The notes under the pieces: model-generated
What the model was told of the DNA's origin: nothing
Seen by the model: the letters and a program-made list of their open reading frames with translations, nothing else
Database searches by the model: none
DNA from: Coprinellus micaceus
Lineage: Eukaryota > Basidiomycota > Agaricomycetes > Agaricales > Psathyrellaceae
Direction: 5' to 3'
Assembly (NCBI GenBank): GCA_951394405.1
Contig: OX596345.1
Span: forward strand, 2,542,001 to 2,606,000
DNA length: 64,000 nt
Shown here: positions 22,701-35,556 of the stretch, in pieces
Numbering within the stretch: the first letter of the stretch is position 1
Layout: every line of letters starts with the position of its first letter
Translations under genes and position numbers: made by a program

Positions 22701-25136
22701 TGGGCCAGTTGCACGGCCTTTCGGTGTGCCTCAATCGCCGCCTCAACGTCTTGAAGATCATTCCCCAGTTTGAAGCGTGATTGGAGCATGGCTCCGAGGT
22801 TGGTGAGCATCACAGGAAGTGAGGGATCGCGCTCCGTTGTGAGCTGCACTGCTTCCTGCAGGGCAGAAATGGCCCTCTCAAGGTCATCCGCATTCTCGGT
22901 TCGTTGAAAGCGAGACTGAAGAGCTGCAGCGAGCTTTCCGGAACGGATGGGAAGCTTTGGATGGCCATGAGGCGTCAGCTTCAGCGCTCGTTGGAAGGCT
23001 GACACCGCTTCGTTCAGGTCTTCTGGGTTATTCGTGAGATTGAAACGGGCTTGGAACGAATCACCCAAGTTATGCAACCAAAGAGGGTGATCCCCGTGCC
23101 GGTCGGGAGTGAGGTAGAGGGTTTTTTGGTGTACTGAGATCGAGCGATTTATATCAACAAGATCTCCAGTGATATTGAATCGCGCCCTGAGGGCGTCCGC
23201 GAGATTGTTGAGCTGGGGGAGGAGGCTTGGATGGCCCTCTGGCGTAGTCTTCACTAATCTCTCTAGCATTGATGTGGCCTCCGTAATATCTTGGGCATCG
23301 CCTGCGCGTCCGAAGCGAGTACGAAGAGAAACGGCAAGATTATTCAAGGAGATGGAAAGATCTTTGTGGCCGTCGGGACATTGGTTCACAGCTCTTCGTT
23401 GCGCGTCAATTGCGGCGGCGAGATCGGAGAGCTCTCCGGATTGTTCAAATAGACGTAGAAACGAGGCTCCGAGATTGGTCAGTCGGCCAGGGAGGCCGGG
23501 GTGACCTATTGGAGTAAGGTCAACGGCTCTCTTCAGCACGGATATAGCTTCTCCGAGGTCCGAAACGTCTCCAGTCCTTTCGAATCGGGCTATAAAGGAT
23601 GCACCCAGATTGCCGAGTCGCAGAAGGAGGCCTGGGTGACCATCGGGGGTAAGCCGTATGGCCCTCTCGTGAGCTGATATCGAATTTGCAATATCGGGGA
23701 GGTGACCTGTATACTCGAACCGACGCATAAGGGAGGCTCCCAGACTCCCAAGTCGGTCAGGAAGGCCCGCATGTCCCTCCGGCGTGAGTTCTATCCCTCG
23801 CTCTATTGCCGAGATCGCCCGAGCGGTGAAGGTCAAGTCGCCAGTACGTTCGAACCAGGCGCGGAGGGCGTTGCCGTAGTTGACGAGTCGGTTGGGGAGG
23901 TTTGGGTGACCGTCAGGAGTGAGAGTGATGGCCCTCTCCATCGAAGAGAGGGCTTTCGATAGGTGTTCGAGTTCTCCAAGCCGCTCGAACCGAATTTTGA
24001 GTGAGATTCCAAGATTGTGAAGCCACATGGGAAGGTCCGGGTCACCCTCTGGCGTAAGCGTCACGGCAGACTCAAGCGATGCGAGGGCTCGGTCAAGGTC
24101 GAGTAGGTTGCCTGCTCGCTTGAACCGGGCCTCGAACGAGATCCCAAGGTTATTGAGCCGTCCAGGTCGACTTGGGTCCTCAGCAGGGGTCAAATTTACG
24201 GCTCGCTCAAGGGTGGATATGGCGTTGTCAATATCGGGGAAGGATCCAGTCCGGGTATGCCGACTCCTGAAAGCGTTTCCAAGATTGTTAAGCCAGGCGG
24301 GGACGTTGACATGCCCATCTCGAGTGAGAAGAACCCCTTTTTGAAAAATGGAGATGGCACTGGTAATGTCATCCAGGTTCCCAGTCGTTTCGAATCGGCG
24401 TTGAAGAGTCATCGCGTGGTTGGACAAATTCACCAAGGTGGCCTCAGTATCTGCGAGAGACGGGTCAGTAGAGCGCTTCAAGTGTCTGAAGGGTTAAACC
24501 CCACCTTGCCGGACCACACATTCAGCAGGTACATCCACAACGCGCCAGGATACGGTGAGCTGTACGCCCGCATGGGGGACCTCCACCACCTGACTATACG
24601 CTGGATGTGCTTTCGTTTAGCTGAAGTGAGATGTAGATAATGGGACCCATACGTTTCTCTGAATATACCCCTGCGCCTTCCAGGTAAACAGGAGCAAGGT
24701 CATTGCCGTTCTCGCGTTTGATGACGCAGTGGATTCCGTTTGCCCCCTCCGCTCTTCAAGTAGTGTTAGCGACTCCGGTTACATGACATGCAAAAGGCGA
24801 GGAAAGACTTACAGCTCGATGGCGTCCCCCGTCTTCCACCGTTGTGAGGAGACCTCGTCCAGAACGAAGATACGTTCTTCCGAATCGTCTACCCCAAAAG
24901 CACGGATCCCCGTCAGATCGAGCGTTGAGGTGCTCTCGCTGGGGGGATCAGTCCGTTCAAGATATAGCTCTGGGAAAAGGTTAGCATTTGCGATAGCGAT
25001 TCTTGTCGATGGGGTTGTATCACTCACTCGCAATGAATCGAGTGCTAGAGTGCGAATACCGTGCCGATGACCGTGTCAATTCGTGAGTGATACGGCCTCC
25101 AGACCGAGAGCTCGAGACGTACCTTGCTTCATCCAT
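19701..25136 (-). CDS. TPR-CHAT protein B (largest, about 22 TPR units)
   Basis: Same plan as gene A and fully open. Exon 1 is 14 nt (25136-25123, MDEA), exon 2 the 17-nt microexon (25044-25028, STRFIA), exon 3 KLYLERTDPP with GIRAFG and SSQRWKTGDAIEL, exon 4 GIHCVIKRENGNDLAPVYLE, exon 5 VQLTVSWRVVDVP. The giant exon from about 24495 encodes roughly 22 successive 45-residue units of the form LNNLG-x-S-x-x-RFERTG-DL-DI-AIS-QRAV-LTPDGHP-LP-R. The linker is PDKAVEWLEQGRCLVW. The last intron follows codons DLT near 20585, and CHAT is read in another frame: [29 protein letters not shown] (His), LAFLSACQTS (Cys), ending PYVHYGY. Likely cytosolic; no signal peptide. Protease activity is predicted from the family. 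Confidence 0.93.
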
Positions 25137-26477
25137 CGTTGTTGACGCTGATTTCTGTGCCTAGGGAAGAGTGTACGTGAAGGTTAGGAAATAGTGCAGA
25201 CTGAGACGGCCTCGTCAATAGTGATCGATGAGTGGTGGTTGGTGTCAGGTGACTCAAATATTCCGTCTCTGACGGCGCCAACAATGCAACATGTAACGCG
25301 AACGGGTAATGCTGCGTGTTGAATTGATTCAGAGCAGAGTTTCCCTTCCAGTTGTCGTGCACAGGCGGTGTTTGGTAAGGTCTAGATATAATGAGAGGTG
25401 GTCTTCTGCCAGACTTGAGAAAGCGCCTCGGTACGGCGTTGGGGGCAAGACGCGGTATTGGTCCCGCTACGCTGGCATCTACCAGGTTACCATCATAATC
25501 TAATCTAATCTAATCTGTTATGACGCTGGGCGTGCCGGGTGCTTAAGCGCCCTGGCACATCGAAGGCATGGTTGCATATTCCAGCGATGTAAGTCATGTA
25601 ACCGCTTTCGGCACGATTTGAAATGATTTTGAAGGCAACACGACCTAGGCAGTATCGCAAAGCACGGCAGGAGTTGGTGCTCAGTGATACAGCTTCAACT
25701 CCAAAGAGAGGGGTACCTCAGTTCAGACACGCCGTGAGTACTCCAATATCCAGAAGAACCCACCAAGGAGGTCAAAATGTAACTCACCCAATCGCCTTTC
25801 CGCGTCTAAATCACTCAACTGGCGTCGGCGTTTCTGTGCATTGAAGAGTCTAGGCCTTTCATCACACCAATTCGGGTCCCAGACCTCTCCTTCACATCCC
25901 CTCCGCCTTATCGCCTTTCACATTCCCTCATTCACATATCACACCCCCCGTTACTTCTGCCGCCTGCCGCAGCTTCCGAGCATCTTCTCCCTCACGCATC
26001 GTCCCGAACATCTCGGTAGAGCACCATCCATGCATACACCGCGAAACTGCACGAGGCTAGCATTGTTATGCCCATTCTTCGGCGCTTTACCTGGGCTCTT
26101 GGTTCCTAGTATGTTGTCGGCAACAACACCCAGGTGGACGAGCCCGAGGCGGTCTGAAGGGTAAGGGTTTTAGGATGGAGGATAGAAATAGAAACACTCA
26201 GCGACAACAAGGTTGGCATATGCGTAACAACGAGAAGACACGGAAGGCAGAGAGTGTAGATATAGCGCAAGAGTGATACAGTAAATAAGAACGGTGGTAT
26301 GTGAGCCCCTACCGTACAGCTATGGTAGTCAAAAGCACGGGATCCGAAAACGCGGGTGAGGGAGACGAAAGGAAGCGGTGAGAATGAAGATGAGAGTCAC
26401 GGTCAAGCCAAAGGCGGACGAAAGTACGAAAGCCCGACCCAAGGAATCCTATGGATATGGTGGGTGAGCGTTGGTAA
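25137..26477. other. Intergenic region between TPR-CHAT genes B and C
   Basis: About 1.3 kb. A short (TAATC)n run lies near 25495-25515. A C/T-rich stretch with a 107-codon plus-strand frame (25841-26164) shows no domain or codon character and is not called. The region should hold the promoter of gene B. Confidence 0.4.
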
Positions 26478-29400
26478 CTAATACCCGAAATGTACATAAG
26501 GGGCCCAAGCGAGGAGAGACTCCTCGGAGTTGTCGAGGTCCTTCCGAAGTTCCTGAATTGCGTAGTGGAGTGCGTGCGCAGAGAAGACGCAATCAAACCC
26601 ACCTCCGCCACCACCGTTATGCTGTAAGAGGAACTGGTAGAAATCCTCGGCAACCTTGGGCGCGAATTCATCTCCAATCGACCACATCGTTGCAACGACC
26701 CGCTGATAGCCTGCGGCGAGCATTCCTGCGGCGAGGTGGACAGCTTCGTCGGGAAGCTTCTCCTCCCCAGTACTCGTCTGACAGGCGGAGAGGAAGGCAA
26801 GATCGGCGTTCTTGAGGTTCCTCTGCATCATTGTATTCAGATCCAGAGAGCCGTTGTGGAAGAGGAATTGACTCTGAAGTGGCTGGGTGGAGTTCTGGGA
26901 TGCGTGGCAAGCCAAATGAATGCTGCTGAATTCCTCCATGTGTGCGAGGCAGCCGTCGACGCGAAGGTCATCACCGTCCACCTTTAGAGTTCTGAAGGCC
27001 GTTTGTGTGAATAACGCAGAAATCGATTGGACCTCTGCCGTTGTCCCAGGAATAGGGGCGGCGCCAGGCGCTGCGGGCTGGCTCGTCAGGAACAGTCCAG
27101 ATGGCAAGTTGTCAGCCGAGTAGGACTTCTTCACCCTATCCGTCAGGGCTGTGACCGTCGGAGTGTATGACGACACGGCGTAGTCGAGAAGACTCTCGGA
27201 TCCCTCCTCACCGTATATCCCAGCCGCGTGGAGAGGTAGGAAGGAGAGAGGACCAGTCGGACACCACCAGATCCTGGGCGGCGGGTCATTGGATGACTCG
27301 TCCCACTTCTATCGTGAAAGTTAGTGGCAGCTTAACGTCTGAAACAATGACCGAACATACCGTATAGCCCAGTGCATCCATTATGGGTTTTACTACTTGA
27401 CCCCATAAGCCCTCTAGAACGCGGTGGATGCCTTCTTGGGGTTTGACGTAAGGTCCTAACCGTCTTTCACACTCGTCCCCTCGCATGCGAGACCGCCCAC
27501 TTCCGACCTGCTTGGTCAACAAGCTTCGATAATGGCCTGCTGTCTTGAAAGAGAATGCGGGTAAGGGGATAAGAAGGGGTTCTCCTAGGTCGGCCACGAG
27601 CGCAAGAGCATCACACCGTTGCTCGTGAACGTTAATGATCACAACGGCACCGGTTTTCGGAAGGCTCTGTGATAGTGTTTCGAATGAAGTGGGGAGAAGG
27701 AATGTTTCAAACCCGGGTATCTCCCTGGCTTTTTTGAGGAGGCCGTCCCACTCCCTGGCTAGACTGAGGTGGCGACGAGTTCCATCCTCAACAGATATCT
27801 TCTCCGAGATGCTCATGTCGATGTTGCTCATTCTTCGACTTGACGCGGCGATCTCGAGTGCACTGGAGACGTCTAAAATGCGCTGTGCGATGTTGCTGTC
27901 GTGGAGGCGTAGCTCGTCTAGCGGCGTGCGCAAATCGCTCAACTGGCTCCAGACGAGACACCGACCGTCTTCAAGCCACTCGATAGCTCTCTCCGGATGT
28001 CCAAGATCGCATGCAGCAGACGCCGCCTCTAACGCTAGGCAAGGGAAATCTTGCAACTCCTGATGACGGCCCTGAACACTCTGCTCGAGACCGGCGATCA
28101 AGGCGACGTGGCGTATCGCGACCCTGAAGGCGTCGAGGACCTCAGATGATGGAGGATCCCGGGCCTTTGACATGCGAGCCCACGCGACTGCCCCTCTAAG
28201 TCTCTGCTTCGGTGGTCCAGCGGCGCATTTAGCTGCAGTTCTGAAATGAGACAGGGCCATAGCCCTGTGATCGTCGTCACGACTGTCGCCAAATCGAACC
28301 AGCAGTTTCTCCCCGAGGTCCATCAACAACCCAGGCATACCTGCATTACCGGCTGGAGTGAGCTCAAGGGCCTTCTCTAGATTGGAAATGCACTGGACGA
28401 CAGTAGTCTCGTCCCGACCGTTATCCCACTGGCACGCAAAAGCGTTCCCCAAGTTACGAAGGCGGAAAGGAAGATCTAGGTGGCCCTCTGGTGTGCGTTC
28501 TACCGCTCTCTGTAACGTCGAGATTGTCTTTTTGAGGTCGTCTAGATCCGTGGTATGCTCATAACGAGCCCATAACGCCAGTCCGAGGTTATTGAGGTAG
28601 ACCTGGAGCCGGGTGTCATCGTCCTCTGTGAGGCGTACTGCCTCTTGCTGTACCTCAACGGCGCGAGTAATGTCGGGGAGGTTATCGGCCTCGCTGTATC
28701 GAGAGCGATGAACAAGCGACATACCAAGGCTCGTAAGCCACACGGCTCGGCTTGCGTGTCCAGGTGGGCAAAGGAGGATCGACTTCTCTCTTGCGGATAT
28801 TGCTTCGTTAATGTCACTGAGTTCTCCAGTACGCTCGAAACGATGAGTAAATGCGCCACCAAGGTCACACAATAGGTCCGGGAGGTTGTGGTCGTTTTTG
28901 GGAGTGAGAAATACTGTCTTCTGCAACGTTGTTATTACCTCTGAAATGTCGTGAATGTCACCGCTGTGAGCGAACCGGGATTGAAAGCAGTTTCCTAGGG
29001 CTTGGAGGCATCTCCGGCGCTCCGCATCCTCGACAAATAGGCCCCATGCTTGCCTGAGTACGGTTATGGCTTCATCAACCGTGGAGAGTTCACCAGTCCA
29101 CTCAAAGTGCGATCGGAGGCCTTGAGCGAGGTTGGTCATTCGCATAGGCAGAGTTGAGTCGTCACGGCGCGAGATGGATACTCCCCGTTTGAGGAGCGAG
29201 ATGCCCTCAGACATTTCATGGTAGCTCCCAGTGGAACTGCAGCGGCACAGAATCAAGCCCCCAAGGCCGCCGAGAAAGGCCGGATCGGCCTCATGGGTGA
29301 ACACGACCCCCCTTCGAAAAGTCGATATGACGTCGTTTATATCGCAAAGATTCCCGGTTCGCTGGTAGCGAATTAAGAGGGCCCTCCCCAGGTTTGCCAG

Positions 29401-30419
29401 CGAACGATAGAAATGAGGGTGATTCTCGGGAGTGACCTCCACGGCTCGCTGGATCGCCTCAACCGAATCGTCGATATCGGACACCTCCCCCGTTCTTGCA
29501 AAGGAGCCCATCGAGACGGCAGCAAGGTAGGCCAACCTGGTAGGCAGCCTCGGGTGTCCTTTAGGAGTGAGCTCCAATATCTGGCGTAGCGCCGACAGTG
29601 TATTCGCGACGGTGGATGGGTCGCCCGTCGCCCCAATTTGTTGCAAAGAGCAATAGTCCATGCCGTCGAACATTTTGTCGAGATCTATCAAGGGGATCTG
29701 TTTTCAGCATTCGCTGTAGCATGATGTCCCGGCTCGGAAACTACACACCTTCGACTGAGAGCACCCGCTCCTTGATTGGGGTTGGGATTGACCGCCATGA
29801 CATCGTTAGATGTAACTGCGCATCCCCAGTATCGATCTCTACGGAATGGGCTGTTTCTAGGACCTATTGAGCTCCCATATGGTAATAACTGATGTCGAGA
29901 CGCACCCTGTTCTACCTGAGGCCCTCCACTTGCACCCAAATGAGCGAAGCCTATGTCCTCGCCATCTTCGCACCTGACGACACATTGAACACCAGGCACC
30001 TCGGCGGGGCTGTCTCCGCAGTCAGCGGGCAGCGAAAAGGAATGAAGGAAAGAGCTCACATATTGACGGGCTCCACCAGCTCCCATCGTAGGGAAGAGAT
30101 ACCGAGTGAGAGCAAGGCATGTTACGTCCTCGGACGGCTTGACTCCAAACATGCAAAGTTCGGTCAGCTCTATAGGAACAAGGTCGCCAGGTGTCTCTCC
30201 GTCGTGTTGTTCGATGGTGACATCTAGCGGGTTGAATGAGTGGATCCTGATAACGATGAGCCAAGTCGTCGCACGTACTTGTGAGGCAAAATTGACTAAA
30301 TGCGAGTTATTAGCAGGATCGTAGACGGATACATAGTCGCAAGCTCACCTGTCATGGCTGCCAGACGCAACAAAGGGGTAGACTCTGCTTCTGATGAGCG
30401 AGTGAGGATCAGTGGCCAT
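26478..30419 (-). CDS. TPR-CHAT protein C (about 11 TPR units)
   Basis: Same family. The 17-nt microexon is at 30295-30279. Exon 1 differs from its relatives: it is longer, starting at the ATG at 30419 (MATDPHSLIRSRVYPF) and keeping the phase needed to enter the microexon. Exon 3 reads NVTIEQHDGE with ELCMFG, exon 4 GVQCVVRCEDGEDIGFAHL, exon 5 AQLHLTMSWRSIP. The main exon (about 29690-27330) encodes some 11 diverged TPR units and the linker PERAIEWLEDGRCLVW. CHAT follows a short intron near 27310-27360, with [11 protein letters not shown] (His) and FLSACQTS (Cys), ending PYVHFGY. It aligns best with gene E at the right end, unit for unit. Confidence 0.92.
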
Positions 30420-33400
30420 CCTTACGAGCGAGACGAAACGACACGTACGTCTCTTGGCCCATAGGTTCCGGCTTGGATTGTTCGAATTGGGGGGGTAGGT
30501 TGGTAGATAGGTCAATTATGGGGAGGTGGGCGCTTTTACGAACGAGGGGACTCTTATGTAGCGATAGGAAGTCCCTAAACGTGCTTTTCAACATTCTACA
30601 AGGGGCTTTGTGCTGTGCTTCCTCCGAGCGAGGTTCCAGAAGGGCAAATAGTGCCATCACCACAAGCGGGGCGTGTTTTCGGCACCTTGAGAGATGGGGC
30701 TATGTATTCAATGCGATTGGCCAAGGGAACTGTATTGTCGCTCAGTTCAGCTAAATTATACGTAAAAGCAATTTGTACATTCCAGGGTCCTCCGAGTCTC
30801 CGGGAGAGACGGAAAACGGACGGGCACGAGTGCTTGTTTTTTTTTGCTCTGGATCCCCCCTCCTTCAAGCACACACACGGAGGTTCAAATCGCAAATTTG
30901 TTGCCTCTCGCTGCGGGCGGGTATCCTTGGGTGTATTCCACAAGGGTGTAAGGGCAGTGATGAGCTACGGCTTGAAGTCCGGAAACGGCCTAATGGACGC
31001 CATGGGTGACGGAATGAATGCATCGTCCATGGGGAGTGTGAGCTGTGGGGTGAGGTTCCATCGAGAAGATGGAGCCCTTGAACGGCTGGGATTGGTCGGA
31101 CCATTTCGTGGGGCACTTACCCCGGCCGCCGCTGTTGGGCGCTTATTTCTTGGCCACCCGTATCCACTGAATTATTGCGTATCGTGGCTCCTAAGCGGGC
31201 ACCTCCGGGGATAAAACTCACAACATGTGAAGTGTGCATGTTCCTTGGCCCTGAGAAGTGCGTAGAGCAGACCGATATCGGGTCAACCAAGAGCTAACTT
31301 GGTGTCGGTGCTTGGTGGTCTGCGGCGCGCCCACACTGCTACGTATGTGATCGAGATGGGTCAAGGGTCCATTAAAAAGGAGAATTCGTCATTCTTGGTG
31401 ACCCGGTGATGAATTGGAAACAGTCGACCGAATCATTGGCTTCGGGTCCACGGCTAGAGAACGCCACCATCTCATCGTAATTGTCCTTGCCTGTGGTTTG
31501 TACAGTATCTCCTAGTATCCCAGAGCCAAAATGAAGGATGTCGTGGCTAGATATTGAAACCCTAGATACGCCTTAGTCCCCCAGAGCCGTGTGCATCTTT
31601 TTATGTGTATGTCCGCCACAAGCGGTCGAGATCACCCTCCGATTTGGGGAGCAACATGCAGGCCACCATGATGGGGTACGCATGTCGGAAGACACTTATT
31701 CTCCCGTGATCTGGTCCAAAGTTCGGATTGAAGAGGGCTTATGCTCTTCCGAGACAAGGTGTCGTTGGCGTGCTTCACATACACAGCGCTGTAAGCTATC
31801 GTCGCAGGCTCCTCGCGGATGTACATCTCGCCCTTCTCCTGAATCTGGACTCTTAGGCGAATACAAACACTGGCCCGGGCATTCCTGAGAGTTCAGTGCG
31901 GTCACCAGTGGAGAACTACCCCCTCAGAGGAGATCCGGCGTCCTCTTGTTTCATTGTCACCAGAAGACAATAGCCAATCGAATTCAGGCGAATTCAGCCT
32001 TTCAGGCCTCAGAAATGACATCATCGTGACGACGATCCGTTTTCTATGATCTCCCCCCTCCGCATCACTCAGACGAGGCTGAAAGATTCGCCTCGTGCGT
32101 TTCGACCCAGCAAATCTGACGTGATGTTCCACAGAATGGCACTTGTGCTATTTAGTGTGGAAAGCGGCCGTTCCTGATTGGGACCAAGTGCCGTCTACCT
32201 ACCTACCTACCTACCTACCTACCCTTCATTACATTCAGCCAATGTTGCAAGGGAGAGGCTGAAAGGTGACTGATTTTGTCGTCAACCCAGCAATCCTGAC
32301 CAGTGTTCCGTGGTCTCACTCGAAGGGGTGAGGAAGAGCACGGAAAGTTGAAACAGGCCGTTCCTTTATAGGGACCTAGTGCTGTATACACCACCACCAC
32401 CACCACCCCAACCAATGCCGTTACATGCAAGTTCAGCGGCTACGACCTGGAGAATACACATGGAAGTGAAGTTCTCCACGAAGCCGTTCCCGCGGTGTCT
32501 CCGCAGAGCGACGCATGGAGTCCACGCACGCTTCAGCGTCACCAAGCATGAATGCGCAGAGAGCCTTCTTAGACAAGCGAAATCAGTCTTTGCCTTGGAG
32601 CAACCGCTTTCAGAAGCCCCGTTACGAATGCCACGGACACTAAGTGCGCAGGCGGGAAGCGAAGGGAATATATGAGCGTGATATCGACCCAGTTCACTCA
32701 CTCGTTTCGCTCCCGCCCAAGACTGAGAAAGCTGAAACGGTTCAATTGAACGAGTTGGACAAACTCGCGAAGAAGGAGAGGAGATTCCGAGTGTCACCGG
32801 ATATTGTCAGATACCTTGAATAGACAAGGGTGACAGTGACGAAGCATCGACGGCCAATGGCTGGTATAAACATGTAGACAACTGGACTGTACCGTTCCTT
32901 GATTTTTATACCCCAGAGTCCCAGTAACCTCATACGAGATACCAGTTAAGCCGATCAATATGACCAACCCAGCCAGACGACGTGCGGGTGGAGAGGTGTG
33001 TCCGAGCTTGCGCCCCCGTGTCACAGTGATTTCATCTGTGGAACCGAATTCATGGACTGCGACGGCTGGAGAGTCAGATTGAGATTGCGATTTGGAGGAG
33101 AGCCTGGCGCGAAATGAGATGGGGGATGCGCACAAAGGGAAGGTGACAGAAGCCAGGGCCGACTCGGATACCCACAACGCATGCTCGGCAATCGCCGTGT
33201 ACTGGGTACCCCAGGGCCCAAATTAATCAGTCCAACTCGAATGAAGCTCGTTGCAGCCACCTGCGAGTTCCAGGACTTACGTCACATTTCCCTCGGCGCT
33301 GTCACCTCCTTGTTTCGCCGTACAGCACCGAACATCCCTTACCTCCTGCCTTCACCCATCCCTCTCCGATTCCCGAAGAGTATCCGCGAGCATGAAAGAG

Positions 33401-33612
33401 TCTGTATCTCCACGAACAAGTACTCTCGCACTGGTTCCCTGCCTGGCCTGCCAGCATTGACTCCGCAACAACGGTTCTCGATAAGCGCCCATGTAGATCC
33501 GTCCGACCGCTCATGAGCGACGAGGCGCTCCTGGAGGATAGATAGGTGGCGAGCGGGCTTGAGGATTCGAGGGTCGATCGCTAGAGAGTGCAGGTGGCGA
33601 TTTTTGAGAAGA
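30420..33612. other. 3.2-kb gene-poor region
   Basis: No supported gene. It contains a poly-T run near 30838, an imperfect duplicated segment at 32.1-32.4 kb with CTAC and CAC microsatellites, and many short unsupported frames on both strands. The promoter of gene C should lie at its left end. Confidence 0.4.
32075..32389. repeat. Imperfect direct duplication with CTAC and CAC microsatellites
   Basis: Segments 32075-32197 and 32255-32389 share ordered blocks: GAGGCTGAAAG, then CAACCCAGCAA or GACCCAGCAAA, TGTTCC, GGCCGTTCCT and GGGACC-AGTGC. Between them is (CTAC)n at 32195-32223. A (CAC)n run follows at about 32390-32405. It looks like an old tandem duplication followed by microsatellite growth. 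Confidence 0.7.
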
Positions 33613-33614
33613 TA

Positions 33615-34276
33615 CAGTGGCGAACAAAAGTATTGCACACTCCAGTGCGAATACTTCCTTGAAGGGAACGGTACCTAGATAAATTATATGATATAACATA
33701 TTTTTGACATACTTGATTCCCCGGGGAAGGATCCCGGAGTGCCCTCTCGTTGGTGCAAAAAGTGAGAAATAGTGGGGCTTGGAAAAATCAGCTTCAGGAG
33801 GAGGGGCTTTAAAATCACGGAAAATACATTTTGATGAGAACTGGGTTCTTGAGTCCTCATAACATCAATAATTGTGAAAATCCGCCCAGGGATAGCGGAG
33901 CTATGGTCCTCCGAAGACCACAGGTTTTGCCGAAAATAAGCGCCTGCAGTGTGATGGCCGATCAGAGTGGCCGTCGTGGCTCCGCTGTAGCTCGAGAGAT
34001 TGGCAACCGATTTTCATTATTGAAGATGTTCTGAAGACCCAGGAGCCTAACCTTTATCATCGAGGATTTTTCGTGATTTTACATCCCCTCCCCCTGAAGC
34101 TGATTTTTCCAAGCCCCACTATATCTCACTTTTTGCACCAACGAGGGGGCACTCCGGGATCCTTCCCCGGGGAATCAAGTATGTCAAAAATATGTTATAT
34201 CATATAATTTATCTAGGTACCTTTCCCTTCAAGGGAGTATTCGCACTGGAGTGTGCAATACTTTTGTTCGCCACTG
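33615..34276. mobile_element. 662-bp foldback MITE, Tc1/mariner type
   Basis: Ends begin CAGTGGCGAACAAAAGTATT on both strands and are flanked by TA (33613-33614 and 34277-34278). The two arms match almost without change for roughly 190-210 bp, including GATTCCCCGGGGAAGGATCC, and weaker complementarity continues toward the centre near 33950. The whole element can therefore fold back on itself. There is no transposase frame. The terminal sequence and TA duplication fit a non-autonomous Tc1/mariner-like element. Confidence 0.93.
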
Positions 34277-34278
34277 TA

Positions 34279-35556
34279 CCTGGCGTTTCATGAACGCCTG
34301 ATCAGCTGTAACGTCTCTTTTCCCTCGCCTTCGATATCACGCTAATCACATTGTAGCCACTCTCTGCGCGGCTTACACCTTCACGAGGGCATCAACGTGT
34401 GCACTGGACCTCCGTCTTTCGGAAGAGAAGTTGCCTCAGGGATGATCCAAGCCACAGCGCAAAGGTTTGTTCGTCCGTCGGCCACATCAGCAACCGCTGT
34501 ACCGTCAAACACGTTATCTTAGGCTTCGACTCGCCGACCAGTCGTGTCCTCGCAAACGGCCATTTGTCGCCTCGCCACCGCACCTTCAAATCCCGAGTTC
34601 CGGTTGAACGGGCACCACGAATTACGCCTCACCTCCGATCCCGAAGTTTAGAGAGCCCTCATCCACGACCTGGATGATCCCGGCGCCATTGCTGTCGAGC
34701 ATTCCGGAGTACGTTCAGGAGGACCATTCGACTCGGGTTTGGTTAGCCTTAACAGAGTAATCCCTCGTCTATCCAGACTTCTTTCCCTGCATACGTTTCT
34801 TTTCATCTTTGGCATCCTATTTCAAACTCCCTTGGCACCTCTTTTGCTTTCAACTGTTGTTCTCTGCGCGCTATCATATCAGTTAGTTTCCTTCTTCAGT
34901 GTCTGTCTCATCGCCCTGTGCCTTTGAATTCGATTTCGCATGACTACGCAATACAGACCGCCGGCGACCTCGTGATACGATTCGACCCCGGACAGTTGAG
35001 CATTGGGGGATATTTAGAGGTACTCTCCCAGCCTCCATAAATAGGGTACGTGTTCATGGTAGCTGAAGGGAATGTAAGGAACATCCGTTTCACGGCGGAT
35101 CGAAGCCCTCGAAGAAAATGACCCGGGTCGAAGGCACGACATAAGCACTACCGGTAACGTATATGTAAGGTGCATTCAGATAAAGCGGAGGCAGAAAGTG
35201 GGGATAGTTGGAGGCCATCGAGGCGGTTACAAGAAGCCGGTGACCTAATTGGAGCACTAAGTGAAATCAAGAAATTATGAAGGTGGAAACGAGGGAGGCA
35301 TAGGGGAAAGGAGGAAACGGGGAGGCTACGACGAAAGATCTGGAGAAAGTGAGCATCAATATAGAAGTGTGAGGGAACACCGCGAGCGGGGGTGCTCCCA
35401 GAAAGAAGCGAAAGGAATCGAATCGGAATACAAACACATAAGTGGCCAAAACAGTCAAGCGGAGGTCAAATTTTCAGAAGAGAGAACGAGAAAAGGAAGA
35501 AGGGGAAATGGAATACTTGGGTAGTATACAGAGAAACAATTTGAAAGGCGGGATAC
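34279..35556. other. Intergenic region
   Basis: About 1.3 kb. A 62-codon hydrophobic frame at 34739-34927 and purine-rich sequence at 35260-35520 are present. The latter is probably the 3' flank of gene F. No gene is supported. Confidence 0.4.

Noticed and set aside
15829..24481. CRISPR-like or satellite array because of regular 135-bp periodicity
   Set aside because: The periodicity is coding: each unit translates to a 45-residue TPR motif in one frame.
25841..26164. 107-codon plus-strand frame between genes B and C
   Set aside because: Pyrimidine-rich composition, no domain, no good start context.
34739..34927. 62-codon hydrophobic frame resembling a membrane peptide
   Set aside because: It lies in a T-rich stretch, which produces Leu/Phe/Ser codons by composition alone; no other support.
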